A stretch of 64,000 bases of DNA from an uncultured Bacteroides sp. GTDB taxonomy: Bacteria > Bacteroidota > Bacteroidia > Bacteroidales > Bacteroidaceae. Below the pieces are notes generated by a model that ran no database searches, was not told where the DNA came from, and worked only from the letters and a program-made list of their open reading frames with translations. The number at the start of each line of letters is the position of its first letter. Position 1 is the stretch's first letter. The stretch is taken from assembly GCA_937890825.1 (NCBI GenBank), contig CALADS010000080.1, positions 1-64,000 on the forward strand. The letters are read 5' to 3'. Below, piece by piece: positions 44,310-52,989 of this stretch. Made by a program: the position numbers and the translations under genes.

Positions 44310-46193
44310 TCAGGCCAATTCACTGAGTTCTAACCAACGCATGGTCTTTTCATCGAGCAATTCTTCGAGCACGGGCAGTCGCTTTGACTTTTCAGTAAGT
44401 TCATCTACAGAAAGCGTACCGCTACATAACGCCTCTTCCAAGCGTTTTTTTTCTTCTTCCAGTTCCATAATCTCCTGTTCCAACTGTTCGAATTCGCGTT
44501 TCTCCTTGAACGAAAGCTTCTTCTTTTCTTTCTCTGCCGAACGAGGACGTAATTCAGCCGTAGACTTCTCTGCAGGACGTGCCTGTTTATCTTGTTCTTT
44601 CTTTGCCCGTTCCTTCTCTTCTTTCCAAGCTCGGTATTGGGTATAATTACCCGGGAAGTCACGAATATCGCCCTGCCCATTGAACACCATCAAATGGTCT
44701 ACCACCTTATCCATAAAATAACGGTCGTGACTCACCACAATGACACAACCTTTGAAATTTTGCAGATACTCTTCCAATACATTCAGAGTAACGATATCCA
44801 AATCATTGGTAGGCTCATCGAGTACCAGGAAATTAGGATTACGCATTAATACGGTACAGAGATACAGCCTCCTTCTCTCTCCCCCACTCAATTTATAGAC
44901 ATAACTGTGCTGGGTCTCTGGAGTAAATAGGAAATGCTGCAAAAACTGCGATGCCGTGAGTCGCTTACCGTTGCCCAATTCAATAACCTCGGCAATGTCC
45001 TGCACCACATCAATAACCTTCATCTGCTCGTCAAACTGCAACCCCTCTTGTGAATAATAGCCGAAACGTACGGTCTCTCCAATGTCCAGCGTTCCACTGT
45101 CAGGCTTCACCTGCCCCATCAGAATCTTGATGAAAGTAGACTTACCGGTACCGTTGTTCCCCACAATTCCCATTTTCTCATAGCGCGAAAAAATGTAAGA
45201 AAAGTCATCCAGTATCTTGAGGTCGCCAAACGACTTGTACAGATGGTCGGCCTCGAAAATCTTACTGCCGATATAGGATGCTTTCACATCCAGTTTCACA
45301 TTTCCTTCATACATACGCTGCTTGGCCACTTTCTCTAATTCATAAAAAGCTTCTTCACGATAACGTGCCTTGTGGCCGCGCGCCTGAGGCATCCGGCGCA
45401 TCCACTCCAACTCCGTGCGATACAGATTGTTGGCACGCTCTATCTCTACCGACTTCGCTTCCATGCGCTCTTGACGCTTCTCTAGATAGTAACTATAATT
45501 GCCCTTATAGCTATACACAGAGCGATTATCCAATTCCATGATTTCAGAACATACTCTGTCCAGAAAATAGCGGTCGTGCGTTACCATCAACAAAGCCAAG
45601 CTGGAACGCTTAAGATATTCCTCAAGCCACTCTGTCATATCCAAATCAAGATGATTGGTAGGCTCGTCTAAAATCAACAAATCGGGTTCTGTAATCAACG
45701 TATTGGCCAATGCCACCCGTTTCAACTGTCCGCCTGAGAGTTGATTTACCGGTTGGTCAAAGTCATTAATCTTTAACTGTGAAAGAATCTGCTTGGCTTT
45801 TTGCTCATAATCCCAGGCTTTTTCCTGATCCATACGGGTGAGCAGTGCATCCATACCCGGATGTCCTTCCGTCTTCATGCAACGTTCATATTCCTTGATC
45901 AACTCTACCGTAGAATTACCATGATGAAAACAGGCTTCCAATACCGTGAGCTGCTCCGGATAATGTGGGTCTTGTTCCAAATAGCCTATCCGCAAATCTT
46001 TACGGAAAGATATTTTCCCGGTATCCATTCCCTCCTTGCCCGACAAGATACTCAGCAAGGTAGATTTACCGGTTCCATTTTTAGCGATTAAGCCCACACG
46101 CTGTCCCTCAGCCAAACCGAAGGAAATGTTTTCAAACAAGACCAAGTCGCCAAACGACTTGGTAAGATTCTCTACTTGTAATATCGGATTCAC
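44310..46193 (-). CDS. uup: ABC-F ATPase, Uup type
   Basis: A 627-residue cytosolic protein with two ATPase domains and no membrane domain. Walker A motifs are GKNGTGKST and GNNGTGKST. Signatures are LSGGQLKR and LSGGERRR, and Walker B motifs are LLILDEPTNHLD and FLVLDEPTNDLD. The interdomain linker (about 235-300) contains PQARGHKARYREEAFYE. A charged C-terminal coiled coil (about 530-627) is typical of Uup, a ribosome- or DNA-junction-binding ABC-F. Resistance-type ABC-F proteins usually lack this tail. Confidence 0.92.
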   Translation of the reverse strand: MNPILQVENLTKSFGDLVLFENISFGLAEGQRVGLIAKNGTGKSTLLSILSGKEGMDTGKISFRKDLRIGYLEQDPHYPEQLTVLEACFHHGNSTVELIKEYERCMKTEGHPGMDALLTRMDQEKAWDYEQKAKQILSQLKINDFDQPVNQLSGGQLKRVALANTLITEPDLLILDEPTNHLDLDMTEWLEEYLKRSSLALLMVTHDRYFLDRVCSEIMELDNRSVYSYKGNYSYYLEKRQERMEAKSVEIERANNLYRTELEWMRRMPQARGHKARYREEAFYELEKVAKQRMYEGNVKLDVKASYIGSKIFEADHLYKSFGDLKILDDFSYIFSRYEKMGIVGNNGTGKSTFIKILMGQVKPDSGTLDIGETVRFGYYSQEGLQFDEQMKVIDVVQDIAEVIELGNGKRLTASQFLQHFLFTPETQHSYVYKLSGGERRRLYLCTVLMRNPNFLVLDEPTNDLDIVTLNVLEEYLQNFKGCVIVVSHDRYFMDKVVDHLMVFNGQGDIRDFPGNYTQYRAWKEEKERAKKEQDKQARPAEKSTAELRPRSAEKEKKKLSFKEKREFEQLEQEIMELEEEKKRLEEALCSGTLSVDELTEKSKRLPVLEELLDEKTMRWLELSELA

Positions 46194-46262
46194 GCAGTAT
46201 ATACTAGAAAAAGATTAATACTAATTTTGTTTCAGCTCGAAAAAAAAGAAAGGGAAGCGCTG

Positions 46263-47081
46263 TTATTCCTGTTCCAATGCGGCTGTATAAGCTTCGGCCA
46301 AACTCAGTTTTTCACCGGCCTTTATACGGCTCCAAGTAAGCTTCATGGGATCGATCCACTGTCCTGTAGACTGATTCAATAAAACAGGCACTTCACGGTT
46401 GCCATCTACTAAAGTATGCCACTCGAAGCCATCTACCTCATTGGCCATAATTACACACAACGTAATACCTAATGCCAACCACTGATCTTTCTTCTTGGGA
46501 GGTATCACTCCGTTGTCTACCACCTGCTGCATGTGCACAATATCTGTCTCTAGACCTTGAAAATCTTTTTTTAATTCCTCCTTTACAGTGTGACTCACCC
46601 ATTCATAAGCCTCATTAATGAGATACACCTCTGACAATCTCACCGGAATAATCTCGGCCGGATATTTCATACCCTTTTCTCTTATCATCAATGAACTAAT
46701 CACTTCTTCAGCCTGCTTTACTGAAGTTCCTTTAGCCACCGTAAACGAGCATTCGAAAACCAGTTCGCCACGGCCAAAGACCCACAAATGTGTTGTATAC
46801 CAAGCCCCTTCCTCTTCGAACATTTCCTGACTGGCTGCACATTCCCAAGGTCCTACAGTTGTCAGACGAGCCGCCTCATTCTGTTTCAATTCCTCCTGCA
46901 CACATTCCGAAGCATACTTAGCATGCCCTTTGAAAGCAGAAATTCTGAAATTACCTGTCCATTCATTCGGATTATAGAATAGGAAAGAACCTTCCCCATC
47001 TTCAAACTCATTCCATTCGGCCGGATAACACATGGAAAACCATGCTTCGGGCGAAATAAATTTCTTAAATTGTTCCATCAT
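46263..47081 (-). CDS. DUF3805/DUF3806-type protein
   Basis: A 272-residue soluble protein with no signal peptide. The N-terminal half (FISPEAWFSMCYPAEWNEFEDGEGSFL) looks like a PsbP/DUF3805 fold. The C-terminal half (NEAYEWVSHTVKEELKKDF, WLALGITLCVIMANEVDGFEWHTLVDG) matches DUF3806. These two domains commonly occur together in Bacteroidetes. Function is unknown. The start could be 47081 or the next codon (ATGATG). Confidence 0.75.
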   Translation of the reverse strand: MMEQFKKFISPEAWFSMCYPAEWNEFEDGEGSFLFYNPNEWTGNFRISAFKGHAKYASECVQEELKQNEAARLTTVGPWECAASQEMFEEEGAWYTTHLWVFGRGELVFECSFTVAKGTSVKQAEEVISSLMIREKGMKYPAEIIPVRLSEVYLINEAYEWVSHTVKEELKKDFQGLETDIVHMQQVVDNGVIPPKKKDQWLALGITLCVIMANEVDGFEWHTLVDGNREVPVLLNQSTGQWIDPMKLTWSRIKAGEKLSLAEAYTAALEQE

Positions 47082-47144
47082 TCCTCCTCTTTTAAAGAAA
47101 TTAGATTACACATTCTACTGCATTTGATGCTGGTAAGCAAACTG

Positions 47145-47909
47145 TTACTTCAGACACACACTCAACCTGAGGCCTGCAGAAGGATGCTTACACTGACTTA
47201 ACTCAAAGTAGGCATGTATCCGGTCTTTCCATACCGAATAAGCACCTCCTATATTTACATGCTTTGAATCATATTCTGCCATCAGATTCACCCCGTTTAC
47301 TGCCTTACTCCAAAAGCCCGAGCCCTGCAGTCCGAAACGAAAATTTACTCCAAAAGCAGGCCCGTTCAGCGGATTATCTTTCCGCCTGTTATAAAGATAG
47401 GAAGCATGAAGCCCCAACTCTCCGAACTGTTGAAAAGTAAAATGCTTGGTAGCTGCCAGAAAATAGCGGTTCCAATAACCATTTCCACTATCGCCTACAC
47501 TGGTTCCTCCATTATCACCAGATGAAGTGCCTACATCATTGGAACCTATCACAATTTGAGGTGTCCACTTCTTCCACCAGCCCTCTTTCCATAGCCTTAA
47601 ACGTACGGAATAATTGCGGTCTTGATTCTTAATGTGTATATTCTTATTCCAATGATTGAAAATAGTACAAGCATAAGCTACCTCCAGCCAAGGGAAAATG
47701 GTAATATTTAGGTAATAATTCCATGTGTTATACGTCCAGTTGGGAGGCGTTACCGTATTATCCAGATAACCTCCACCCACCATAAAGGTTTTATCCTTCT
47801 GCATATCCGCTGTAGGCATCTCCAGCAATCCGGTAGTACCGTGCGTGAATTGCGCCTTGGCTAGCAAACTACATCCTGCCAGCATCATTACTAGAATCAA
47901 TCTGTTCAT
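47145..47909 (-). CDS. YjbH-like outer-membrane protein
   Basis: A 254-residue exported protein (signal peptide MNRLILVMMLAGCSLLAKAQ). The start THGTTGLLEMPTADMQKDKTFMVGGGYLD and the alternating beta pattern ending in CLK suggest a small outer-membrane beta barrel of the YjbH / exopolysaccharide-export type. I chose ATG 47907-47909 because upstream residues are Lys/Asn-rich and unlike a signal peptide. No polysaccharide genes are nearby. It is an independent gene on the minus strand. Confidence 0.72.
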   Translation of the reverse strand: MNRLILVMMLAGCSLLAKAQFTHGTTGLLEMPTADMQKDKTFMVGGGYLDNTVTPPNWTYNTWNYYLNITIFPWLEVAYACTIFNHWNKNIHIKNQDRNYSVRLRLWKEGWWKKWTPQIVIGSNDVGTSSGDNGGTSVGDSGNGYWNRYFLAATKHFTFQQFGELGLHASYLYNRRKDNPLNGPAFGVNFRFGLQGSGFWSKAVNGVNLMAEYDSKHVNIGGAYSVWKDRIHAYFELSQCKHPSAGLRLSVCLK

Positions 47910-48050
47910 TTCAATATTTATCCACTTGTTAGCTTTCTTATTTGCACGATTCTTAAATTCCATAAAAAACGTACAAAGATGGGCATTCCTGCCGAATTCT
48001 GCAAACTGTACGTAAGATTTATCTAATTAAGTGATAGCCAAAGAGTCTGT

Positions 48051-49227
48051 CTACTTAAGCAATTCCTGCAACTTCGTCTTCAATAATCCTTTACCATATC
48101 CACTCCAAACTTGCTTTATTTTTCCTTCGGGCGAAATCATTACATAGTGAGGAATTCCTTTTAATTGATAAGCTGCCGAAAGTCCTGTATTACCCGAACG
48201 AAGTTCATTCCACTGATTGCCTTTCAGTGCTCGCTTAGCTACAAAACTCTTCCAGTTATCTTTAGAATCCTGACTGATGCTGACTACTTCTAATTTACCC
48301 TTATAGAGTTCTGCGACTTCTTCCATTTCCGGAAGAGATTCCACACAAGGACCGCATCCTTGACTCCAAAAATCCAGCAAAATGTATTTCCCCTTAAACT
48401 CTGCCAGATGACGTACATTACCATCCAAATCATACAAATCACCATCCACCATCTCATCCCCCTCACCTACTATTTTCGGCAAATTCATATAAGCGGTAAT
48501 TTCCCTGCCTGCCTCAGTAGACTTGTCAGCATCAGACATACGGGCATACAATGAACAAATCAAATCCTGATGACCAAATTCTTTATTCCACTGCAAAAAC
48601 GAACAGTAAGACTTATATTTATCCAACCATACTGCTGTCACCGGAGCTTGCTTCATATAATTCAATTCTGCCAGATAAATTAAGCTATCCAACGGATCGT
48701 GGAGCACACGTAGAGAATCAATAGCTTTCCTATTAGGGCTTTTTCCTCTGGATGCACGAATGTAATCATACTCCTGCGCCATCCATTGCAACGACTGTCT
48801 ACGCTCAGCAGAACACAAAGCCATGAAATCATTAGTATACTGCTGTTCAGGAATATCGCTAGTGATTTCCCATAGCGGATGCAGACAATCTTGACCAGTT
48901 ATTTTGACGTACTTACCGGATTGCAACCACACATCAGCCCACGTCCCGGGAAATCCTTGGCTGAAGACCAAGAGTAATCGCTTTACAGGTTCTGTACCAG
49001 CAATGGAATCACGAAACGAAAATCTGCCATCGATTACCGTATCCTTGCATAGAGTTTTCAGAAGTCCTCCATCCTCTTTCATCAGTTCGAGAACTGTGCT
49101 GTCGGGCACATTCTTCAAAAAACCTTCTACCAGAAATGTACCTGCAGGCACCTGCGGAGAAGAAGTACAGCTACCCAAAATAATTTCTACCCAAAGGAGA
49201 ATAGGTAAAAAAAAGTCTTGTGTTCAT
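48051..49227 (-). CDS. TlpA-like thiol-disulfide lipoprotein, frameshifted in the signal peptide
   Basis: The main frame encodes an N-terminal DUF4369-like domain (about 1-125), a helical middle and a C-terminal AhpC/TlpA thioredoxin domain with SQGCGPCVE and the cis-Pro in KGIPHYV. As written the frame opens at a lipobox (IILGSCTSS) with no ATG. An ATG at 49225-49227 lies in another frame and is joined to it only if one T is dropped from a T8 run (A8 on the plus strand at 49207-49214). The corrected start reads MNTRLFLPILLWVEIILGSC, a textbook lipoprotein signal. About 391 residues after correction. The cause could be slippage, phase variation or a sequencing error. Confidence 0.85.
49207..49214. 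other. Homopolymer tract at the frameshift
   Basis: Eight A on the plus strand (T8 in the coding sense) between the ATG and the lipobox codons of the TlpA-like gene. Removing one base restores a continuous lipoprotein frame. Confidence 0.85.
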
Positions 49228-49249
49228 ATAAATTTCTATTGATTTGCAA

Positions 49250-49257
49250 CAAAGGTA
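49250..49257 (-). promoter_or_regulatory. -7 box for the TlpA-like gene
   Basis: TACCTTTG on the minus strand (complement of 49250-49257), 22 bp before the ATG at 49227. It implies that the gene is transcribed independently of the riboswitch upstream. Confidence 0.6.
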
Positions 49258-49294
49258 GCTTTTTAATTTCATATAAACACACACCTTACCCCCT

Positions 49295-49334
49295 AAAAAA
49301 CGATGTCCGAGCGAACTCACTTCGACCGGACATC
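49295..49334 (-). terminator. Terminator between the riboswitch and the TlpA-like gene
   Basis: On the minus strand GATGTCCG (49327-49334) pairs with CGGACATC (49302-49309), with an inner CGAA/TTCG, and is followed by TTTTTT. It would end any transcript coming through the riboswitch. Confidence 0.8.
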
Positions 49335-49484
49335 TCCATAAACTTTGGCAGAGTTTATTTTCTTCACTTTCTTTGAATTAAGGGATGATGTATGAAATGA
49401 GAAGGGAGCTACACATTGAACAAAAAACTCCGGAATCATTTTAAACTCAGCGCTTTTTCCTCGAAAGCAATGATGAAATTAGTA

Positions 49485-49670
49485 TGCAACGGCAGGTCTT
49501 CTGACTTGTTTCGCTGTGCGGCGCCTTCCCGACCCCCTTTACAGGATATCAGTGGCAATGGTATAGCCGACAGTTTGCTATGTTGAAACTTACAGCAGCG
49601 GGACTGTACAGGATTTACACCTGTTTCCCTTTTAATCGCAGTTCCTGAAAAGAAACAGCAAACCGATGCA
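49485..49670 (-). promoter_or_regulatory. Cobalamin (B12) riboswitch, no recognised target gene
   Basis: On the minus strand the conserved cobalamin aptamer elements occur in order: AAAAGGGAAACAGGTGTAAA, then TCCTGTACAGTCCCGC and TGCTGTAAG (B12-box region), and at the 3' end GTCAGAAGACCTGCCG. The closing stem pairs TGCATCGG (49663-49670) with CCGTTGCA (49485-49492). Downstream there is only about 150 nt before an intrinsic terminator, then a separate promoter for the TlpA-like gene. No btuB or cobalamin gene follows. Confidence 0.88.
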
Positions 49671-49736
49671 AGGGCGAAGATAACGAATAGTCCAGGTATG
49701 AACAAATATTTCTGCATTTTTTTCTGAAAAAACAGA

Positions 49737-49754
49737 TGTAACACTATTGTAACA
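49737..49754 (+). promoter_or_regulatory. Direct repeat TGTAACA-N4-TGTAACA, probable response-regulator operator
   Basis: Two identical 7-bp repeats at 49737-49743 and 49748-49754 with an 11-bp period, the architecture bound by OmpR/PhoB-family regulators. They also sit inside an imperfect inverted repeat (ACAGATGT at 49732-49739 with ACATCTGT at 49752-49759). The site lies between the rprY promoter and the start of the riboswitch transcript. RprY, an OmpR-family regulator encoded next door, is the obvious candidate. Confidence 0.6.
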
Positions 49755-49789
49755 TCTGTTTCATAGACCTGAAATATTTTTGCCTCACT

Positions 49790-49822
49790 TTTGCAAACGA
49801 TTAGAAATATGCTTTATTTTTG
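49790..49822 (+). promoter_or_regulatory. Promoter of rprYX
   Basis: TTTG at 49790-49793, a 21-bp spacer, then TATTTTTG at 49815-49822, 22 bp before the rprY start. The TGTAACA repeat lies about 36 bp upstream of the -33 box. Confidence 0.65.
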
Positions 49823-49844
49823 TAGAATAAATTATTAAAATTCA

Positions 49845-50537
49845 ATGGCTATGAATAATTACCGAATTCTTGTGGTAGACGACGAAGAGGATTTATGTGA
49901 GATACTACAGTTTAACCTTGAAAATGAAGGATATGAAGTAGACACAGCCAACTCTGCTGAAGAAGCTCTGAAACTAGACCTAACAAAATACCATCTTTTA
50001 CTACTAGATGTAATGATGGGAGAGATTTCGGGCTTTCGTATGGCCAGTATGTTAAAAAAAGAACCGAAAACTGCAGAAATTCCTATCATCTTTATCACAG
50101 CAAAAGATACAGAAAATGATACGGTAACCGGATTCAATTTAGGTGCAGACGACTACATCTCTAAACCATTTTCATTAAGAGAAGTAGTAGCACGTGTGAA
50201 AGCAGTACTGAAACGTACTGCAAAAAACCTGGAACAACCTACCGAACTGCTGCGTCATGAAACCTTGGTAATGGATGTAGAAAAGAAAAAGGTCTGCATA
50301 GACGGTTTGGAAGTTTCTCTTACAAAAAAAGAATTTGAAATTCTACTTTTCCTGCTAGAAAACAAGGGCAGAGTCTTTTCCAGAGAAGATATTCTGGCAC
50401 ACGTGTGGCCCGACGAAGTTTACGTACTGGACCGTACCATCGACGTAAACATTACTCGTCTGCGTAAAAAAATAGGTATTTATGGAAAATGTATTGTAAC
50501 TAGATTGGGATATGGCTATTGTTTTGAAGCAAACTAA
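49845..50537 (+). CDS. rprY: Response regulator RprY (OmpR family)
   Basis: A 230-residue two-component regulator. The receiver domain has the acidic pocket (VVDDEED), the phosphorylation site Asp in LLLLDVMMG, and the conserved Lys in DDYISKPFS. The C-terminal winged helix-turn-helix is of OmpR type (LLENKGRVFSREDILAHVW, RTIDVNITRLRKKIG). It matches RprY of Bacteroides, partner of RprX, first found through effects on tetQ regulation. The start is MAMNNYRI at 49845. The 3' end overlaps rprX by 26 bp. Confidence 0.93.
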   Translation: MAMNNYRILVVDDEEDLCEILQFNLENEGYEVDTANSAEEALKLDLTKYHLLLLDVMMGEISGFRMASMLKKEPKTAEIPIIFITAKDTENDTVTGFNLGADDYISKPFSLREVVARVKAVLKRTAKNLEQPTELLRHETLVMDVEKKKVCIDGLEVSLTKKEFEILLFLLENKGRVFSREDILAHVWPDEVYVLDRTIDVNITRLRKKIGIYGKCIVTRLGYGYCFEAN

Positions 50538-52305
50538 AAGGGATAGACCCATCTTATCATTTAGCCAGAAATTATTCGTATCGGTCATTTCTTTATTTCT
50601 GACTTTTGCTGCTTGTTTTATAGCATACCAATACCAACGGGAAAAGGAATATAAGGTAGAACTGCTACATACACAACTGCAAGACTACAACGACCGTCTG
50701 GAAATGGTATTACGAATCACAGATACCAAACAATGGAACGAAGTACTGGACACACATATACAAGCGTATGTAAACCATGACTTACGCGTAACGATTATAG
50801 ATAAACAGGGAAAAGTTATATACGATAGTTACCCATCTAAGTCATTACCTCAGGACAACCACATAAACCGTCCTGAGATTCATAAGTGTATGCTGACAGG
50901 AAGAGGCTATGACGTAAGACGTACATCCGAAACCACTGGTGTGCCTTATTTCTATTCAGCTACCTTGTATACAGAATACATTATTCGATCCGCTCTTCCC
51001 TATAATGTGACACTGATTAATAACCTAGCTGCTGATTCAAATTATCTATGGTTTACCTTTTTTGTAACTATGCTATTGGTAGGTGTTTTCTATACATTTA
51101 CTTCAAAACTAGGTACTGCCATCGGTCACTTACGAGAATTTGCTATGCGAGCAGACAAGAACGAACCAATCGAAATGGATATTCAATCTGCTTTTCCTCA
51201 CAACGAATTAGGTGACATATCACAACATATCATACAAATATACAAACGATTACGTCAAACAAAAGAAGCTCTTTATATAGAGCGTGAGAAACTTATCACC
51301 CACCTACAGACTTCACGCGAAGGCTTAGGTGTGTTCAACCGCGATAAAAAAGAAATCCTGGTAAACAGCCTCTTCACACAATACGTAAACCTTATTTCTG
51401 ACCGAAATTTACCGACTACAGAAGCCGTATTCGACGTAACAGAATTTTTACCGATTACAGAATTTATCGGAAAGGCACAGCTACGCCCCGTCTCTGGCAG
51501 TGAAGAAAAACGAATGTCGATAAATATAACCAAGAATGGACGTATTTTTGTAGCAGAATGTATTATTTTTCAAGACTTAAGTTTTGAGATTTCTATTAAT
51601 GACGTTACACAGGAGGAGGAACAGGTAAGACTGAAACGACAGTTGACGCAAAATATCGCGCACGAACTAAAAACACCTGTGAGTAGCATTCAAGGATATT
51701 TAGAAACTATTGTCACCAACAGCGAACTACCTAAAGACAAAATGAACATTTTCCTGGAGCGCTGTTATGCACAGAGTAATCGACTGAGCCGGTTACTCAG
51801 AGATATCTCTGTACTGACCCGAATGGATGAAGCAGCACACTTGATAGATATGGACAGAGTGAACATTTCACAGTTGGTAGACAATATTACAAATGAAGTG
51901 GCACTGGAGCTGGAAAATAAACAAATGTCTGTGAACAATATGCTGCGACCAGACATCATAATGCAAGGGAACTATTCATTGCTATACTCCATCTTCCGAA
52001 ACTTGACAGATAATGCCATAGCCTATGCAGGCATAGGAACACAAATACGTATTAATTGCTTCCGAGAAGATGAGCATTTTTATTATTTCAGTTTCGCAGA
52101 TTCCGGTGTAGGTGTACCTGAAGAACATTTAAACAGACTCTTCGAACGATTCTACCGAGTAGACAAAGGACGCTCTAGAAAGTTAGGAGGAACAGGACTG
52201 GGACTGGCTATCGTAAAAAATGCCGTACTGATGCATGGCGGATCAATCTCTGCCAAAAACAGTCCACAAGGAGGATTGGAATTTATCTTCACTTTGGCAA
52301 AATAA
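50512..52305 (+). CDS. rprX: Sensor histidine kinase RprX
   Basis: A 597-residue sensor. Helix 1 (LFVSVISLFLTFAACFIAY), a periplasmic domain (about 40-175) and helix 2 (YLWFTFFVTMLLVGVFYTF) are followed by a HAMP-like and PAS-like region. The phosphoacceptor His is in QNIAHELKTPVSSIQG. The ATP-binding domain has N, G1 and G2 boxes (IFRNLTDNAIAYA, FADSGVGVP, GGTGLGLAIVK). The overlap with rprY indicates translational coupling. Confidence 0.93.
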   Translation: MAIVLKQTKRDRPILSFSQKLFVSVISLFLTFAACFIAYQYQREKEYKVELLHTQLQDYNDRLEMVLRITDTKQWNEVLDTHIQAYVNHDLRVTIIDKQGKVIYDSYPSKSLPQDNHINRPEIHKCMLTGRGYDVRRTSETTGVPYFYSATLYTEYIIRSALPYNVTLINNLAADSNYLWFTFFVTMLLVGVFYTFTSKLGTAIGHLREFAMRADKNEPIEMDIQSAFPHNELGDISQHIIQIYKRLRQTKEALYIEREKLITHLQTSREGLGVFNRDKKEILVNSLFTQYVNLISDRNLPTTEAVFDVTEFLPITEFIGKAQLRPVSGSEEKRMSINITKNGRIFVAECIIFQDLSFEISINDVTQEEEQVRLKRQLTQNIAHELKTPVSSIQGYLETIVTNSELPKDKMNIFLERCYAQSNRLSRLLRDISVLTRMDEAAHLIDMDRVNISQLVDNITNEVALELENKQMSVNNMLRPDIIMQGNYSLLYSIFRNLTDNAIAYAGIGTQIRINCFREDEHFYYFSFADSGVGVPEEHLNRLFERFYRVDKGRSRKLGGTGLGLAIVKNAVLMHGGSISAKNSPQGGLEFIFTLAK

Positions 52306-52362
52306 TGAGATTATTTGTACCTTTGTCTCCCTAAAATCATTGGAATGCGATAATCTTATTGT

Positions 52363-52989
52363 ATGGGACTATTTTTGAAACACAAAACAAACGAACTTTG
52401 CTGGGGCGTATGGAAAATGCAAGAATCATGGGAAGAACTGACCGAACAATTGCAACATCCAACGCTCTGCCAAGAAGCGTTACAACGTTTTAGTGCGCCA
52501 CATCGACGCATGGAATGGCTAACAGTGAGACGTCTGCTGCAAGTACTAATAGGAAAAGTGCCTGAAATAGACTACCTGCCCAATGGAAAACCGATTATAC
52601 AAAGTCGGGGAATGCATATAAGCATATCACATACTAAAGAATATGTAGCGGTTATCCTGGCCAACCGAGAAGTTGGTATTGATATAGAACAATATGGACA
52701 ACGAGTGCATAAAGTAAAAACGCGCTTCATACGAACAGACGAGACTATTCTTCCTTACAGAGGAGATGACACCTGGAGCCTACTGCTACATTGGAGTGCC
52801 AAAGAAACCCTTTTCAAATGCCTAGGAACCTCAGAAGTAGATTTTCGTGAACATCTCCAGATTCTACCCTTTACTCCACAAATAAAGGGTAGAATCCACG
52901 CCAAAGAATATCGCACACCCACACAACATACATTTACTCTGCAATATGAACTACACCCCGATTTCGTACTAACTTATTGGGAAGGCTGA
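52363..52989 (+). CDS. 4'-phosphopantetheinyl transferase (Sfp type)
   Basis: A 208-residue enzyme that loads phosphopantetheine onto carrier proteins. Motifs are the NGKP...SISHT block, Mg-binding GIDIEQYGQ and WSAKETLFKCLG. It is shorter than Sfp (about 224). Its stop overlaps the convergent gldE gene by 16 bp. A perfect 14-bp inverted repeat lies in its coding sequence at 52860-52896. The gene follows rprX after 57 bp. Confidence 0.9.
   Translation: MGLFLKHKTNELCWGVWKMQESWEELTEQLQHPTLCQEALQRFSAPHRRMEWLTVRRLLQVLIGKVPEIDYLPNGKPIIQSRGMHISISHTKEYVAVILANREVGIDIEQYGQRVHKVKTRFIRTDETILPYRGDDTWSLLLHWSAKETLFKCLGTSEVDFREHLQILPFTPQIKGRIHAKEYRTPTQHTFTLQYELHPDFVLTYWEG
52860..52896. repeat. Perfect 14-bp inverted repeat inside the PPTase gene
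   Basis: GATTCTACCCTTTA (52860-52873) and its complement (52883-52896) with a 9-nt loop. It lies 78-114 bp beyond the gldE stop on the minus strand but is not followed by a T-run in either direction, so it is not a standard intrinsic terminator. Confidence 0.8.

Larger units (their letters stand above)
49228..49844. other. 617-bp interval holding the riboswitch and rprY control region
   Basis: From the TlpA-like start to rprY it holds, in order, a -7 box, an intrinsic terminator, an unexplained stretch of about 150 bp, the cobalamin aptamer, the TGTAACA repeat and the rprYX promoter. I see no credible protein gene. Confidence 0.75.

Noticed and set aside
49317..49439. 40-residue frame between the riboswitch and its terminator
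   Set aside because: It runs into the terminator stem and shows no recognisable sequence pattern; not enough for a gene.
49436..49744. Open frame on the minus strand with a hydrophobic N terminus (MQKYLFIPGLF...)
   Set aside because: Most of it lies inside the cobalamin aptamer, and the second half has no protein-like pattern. The first 25 residues could be a leader peptide, but I see no further support.
52860..52896. Inverted repeat in the PPTase gene as an intrinsic terminator for gldE
   Set aside because: No T-run follows on either strand, so I list it only as a repeat.
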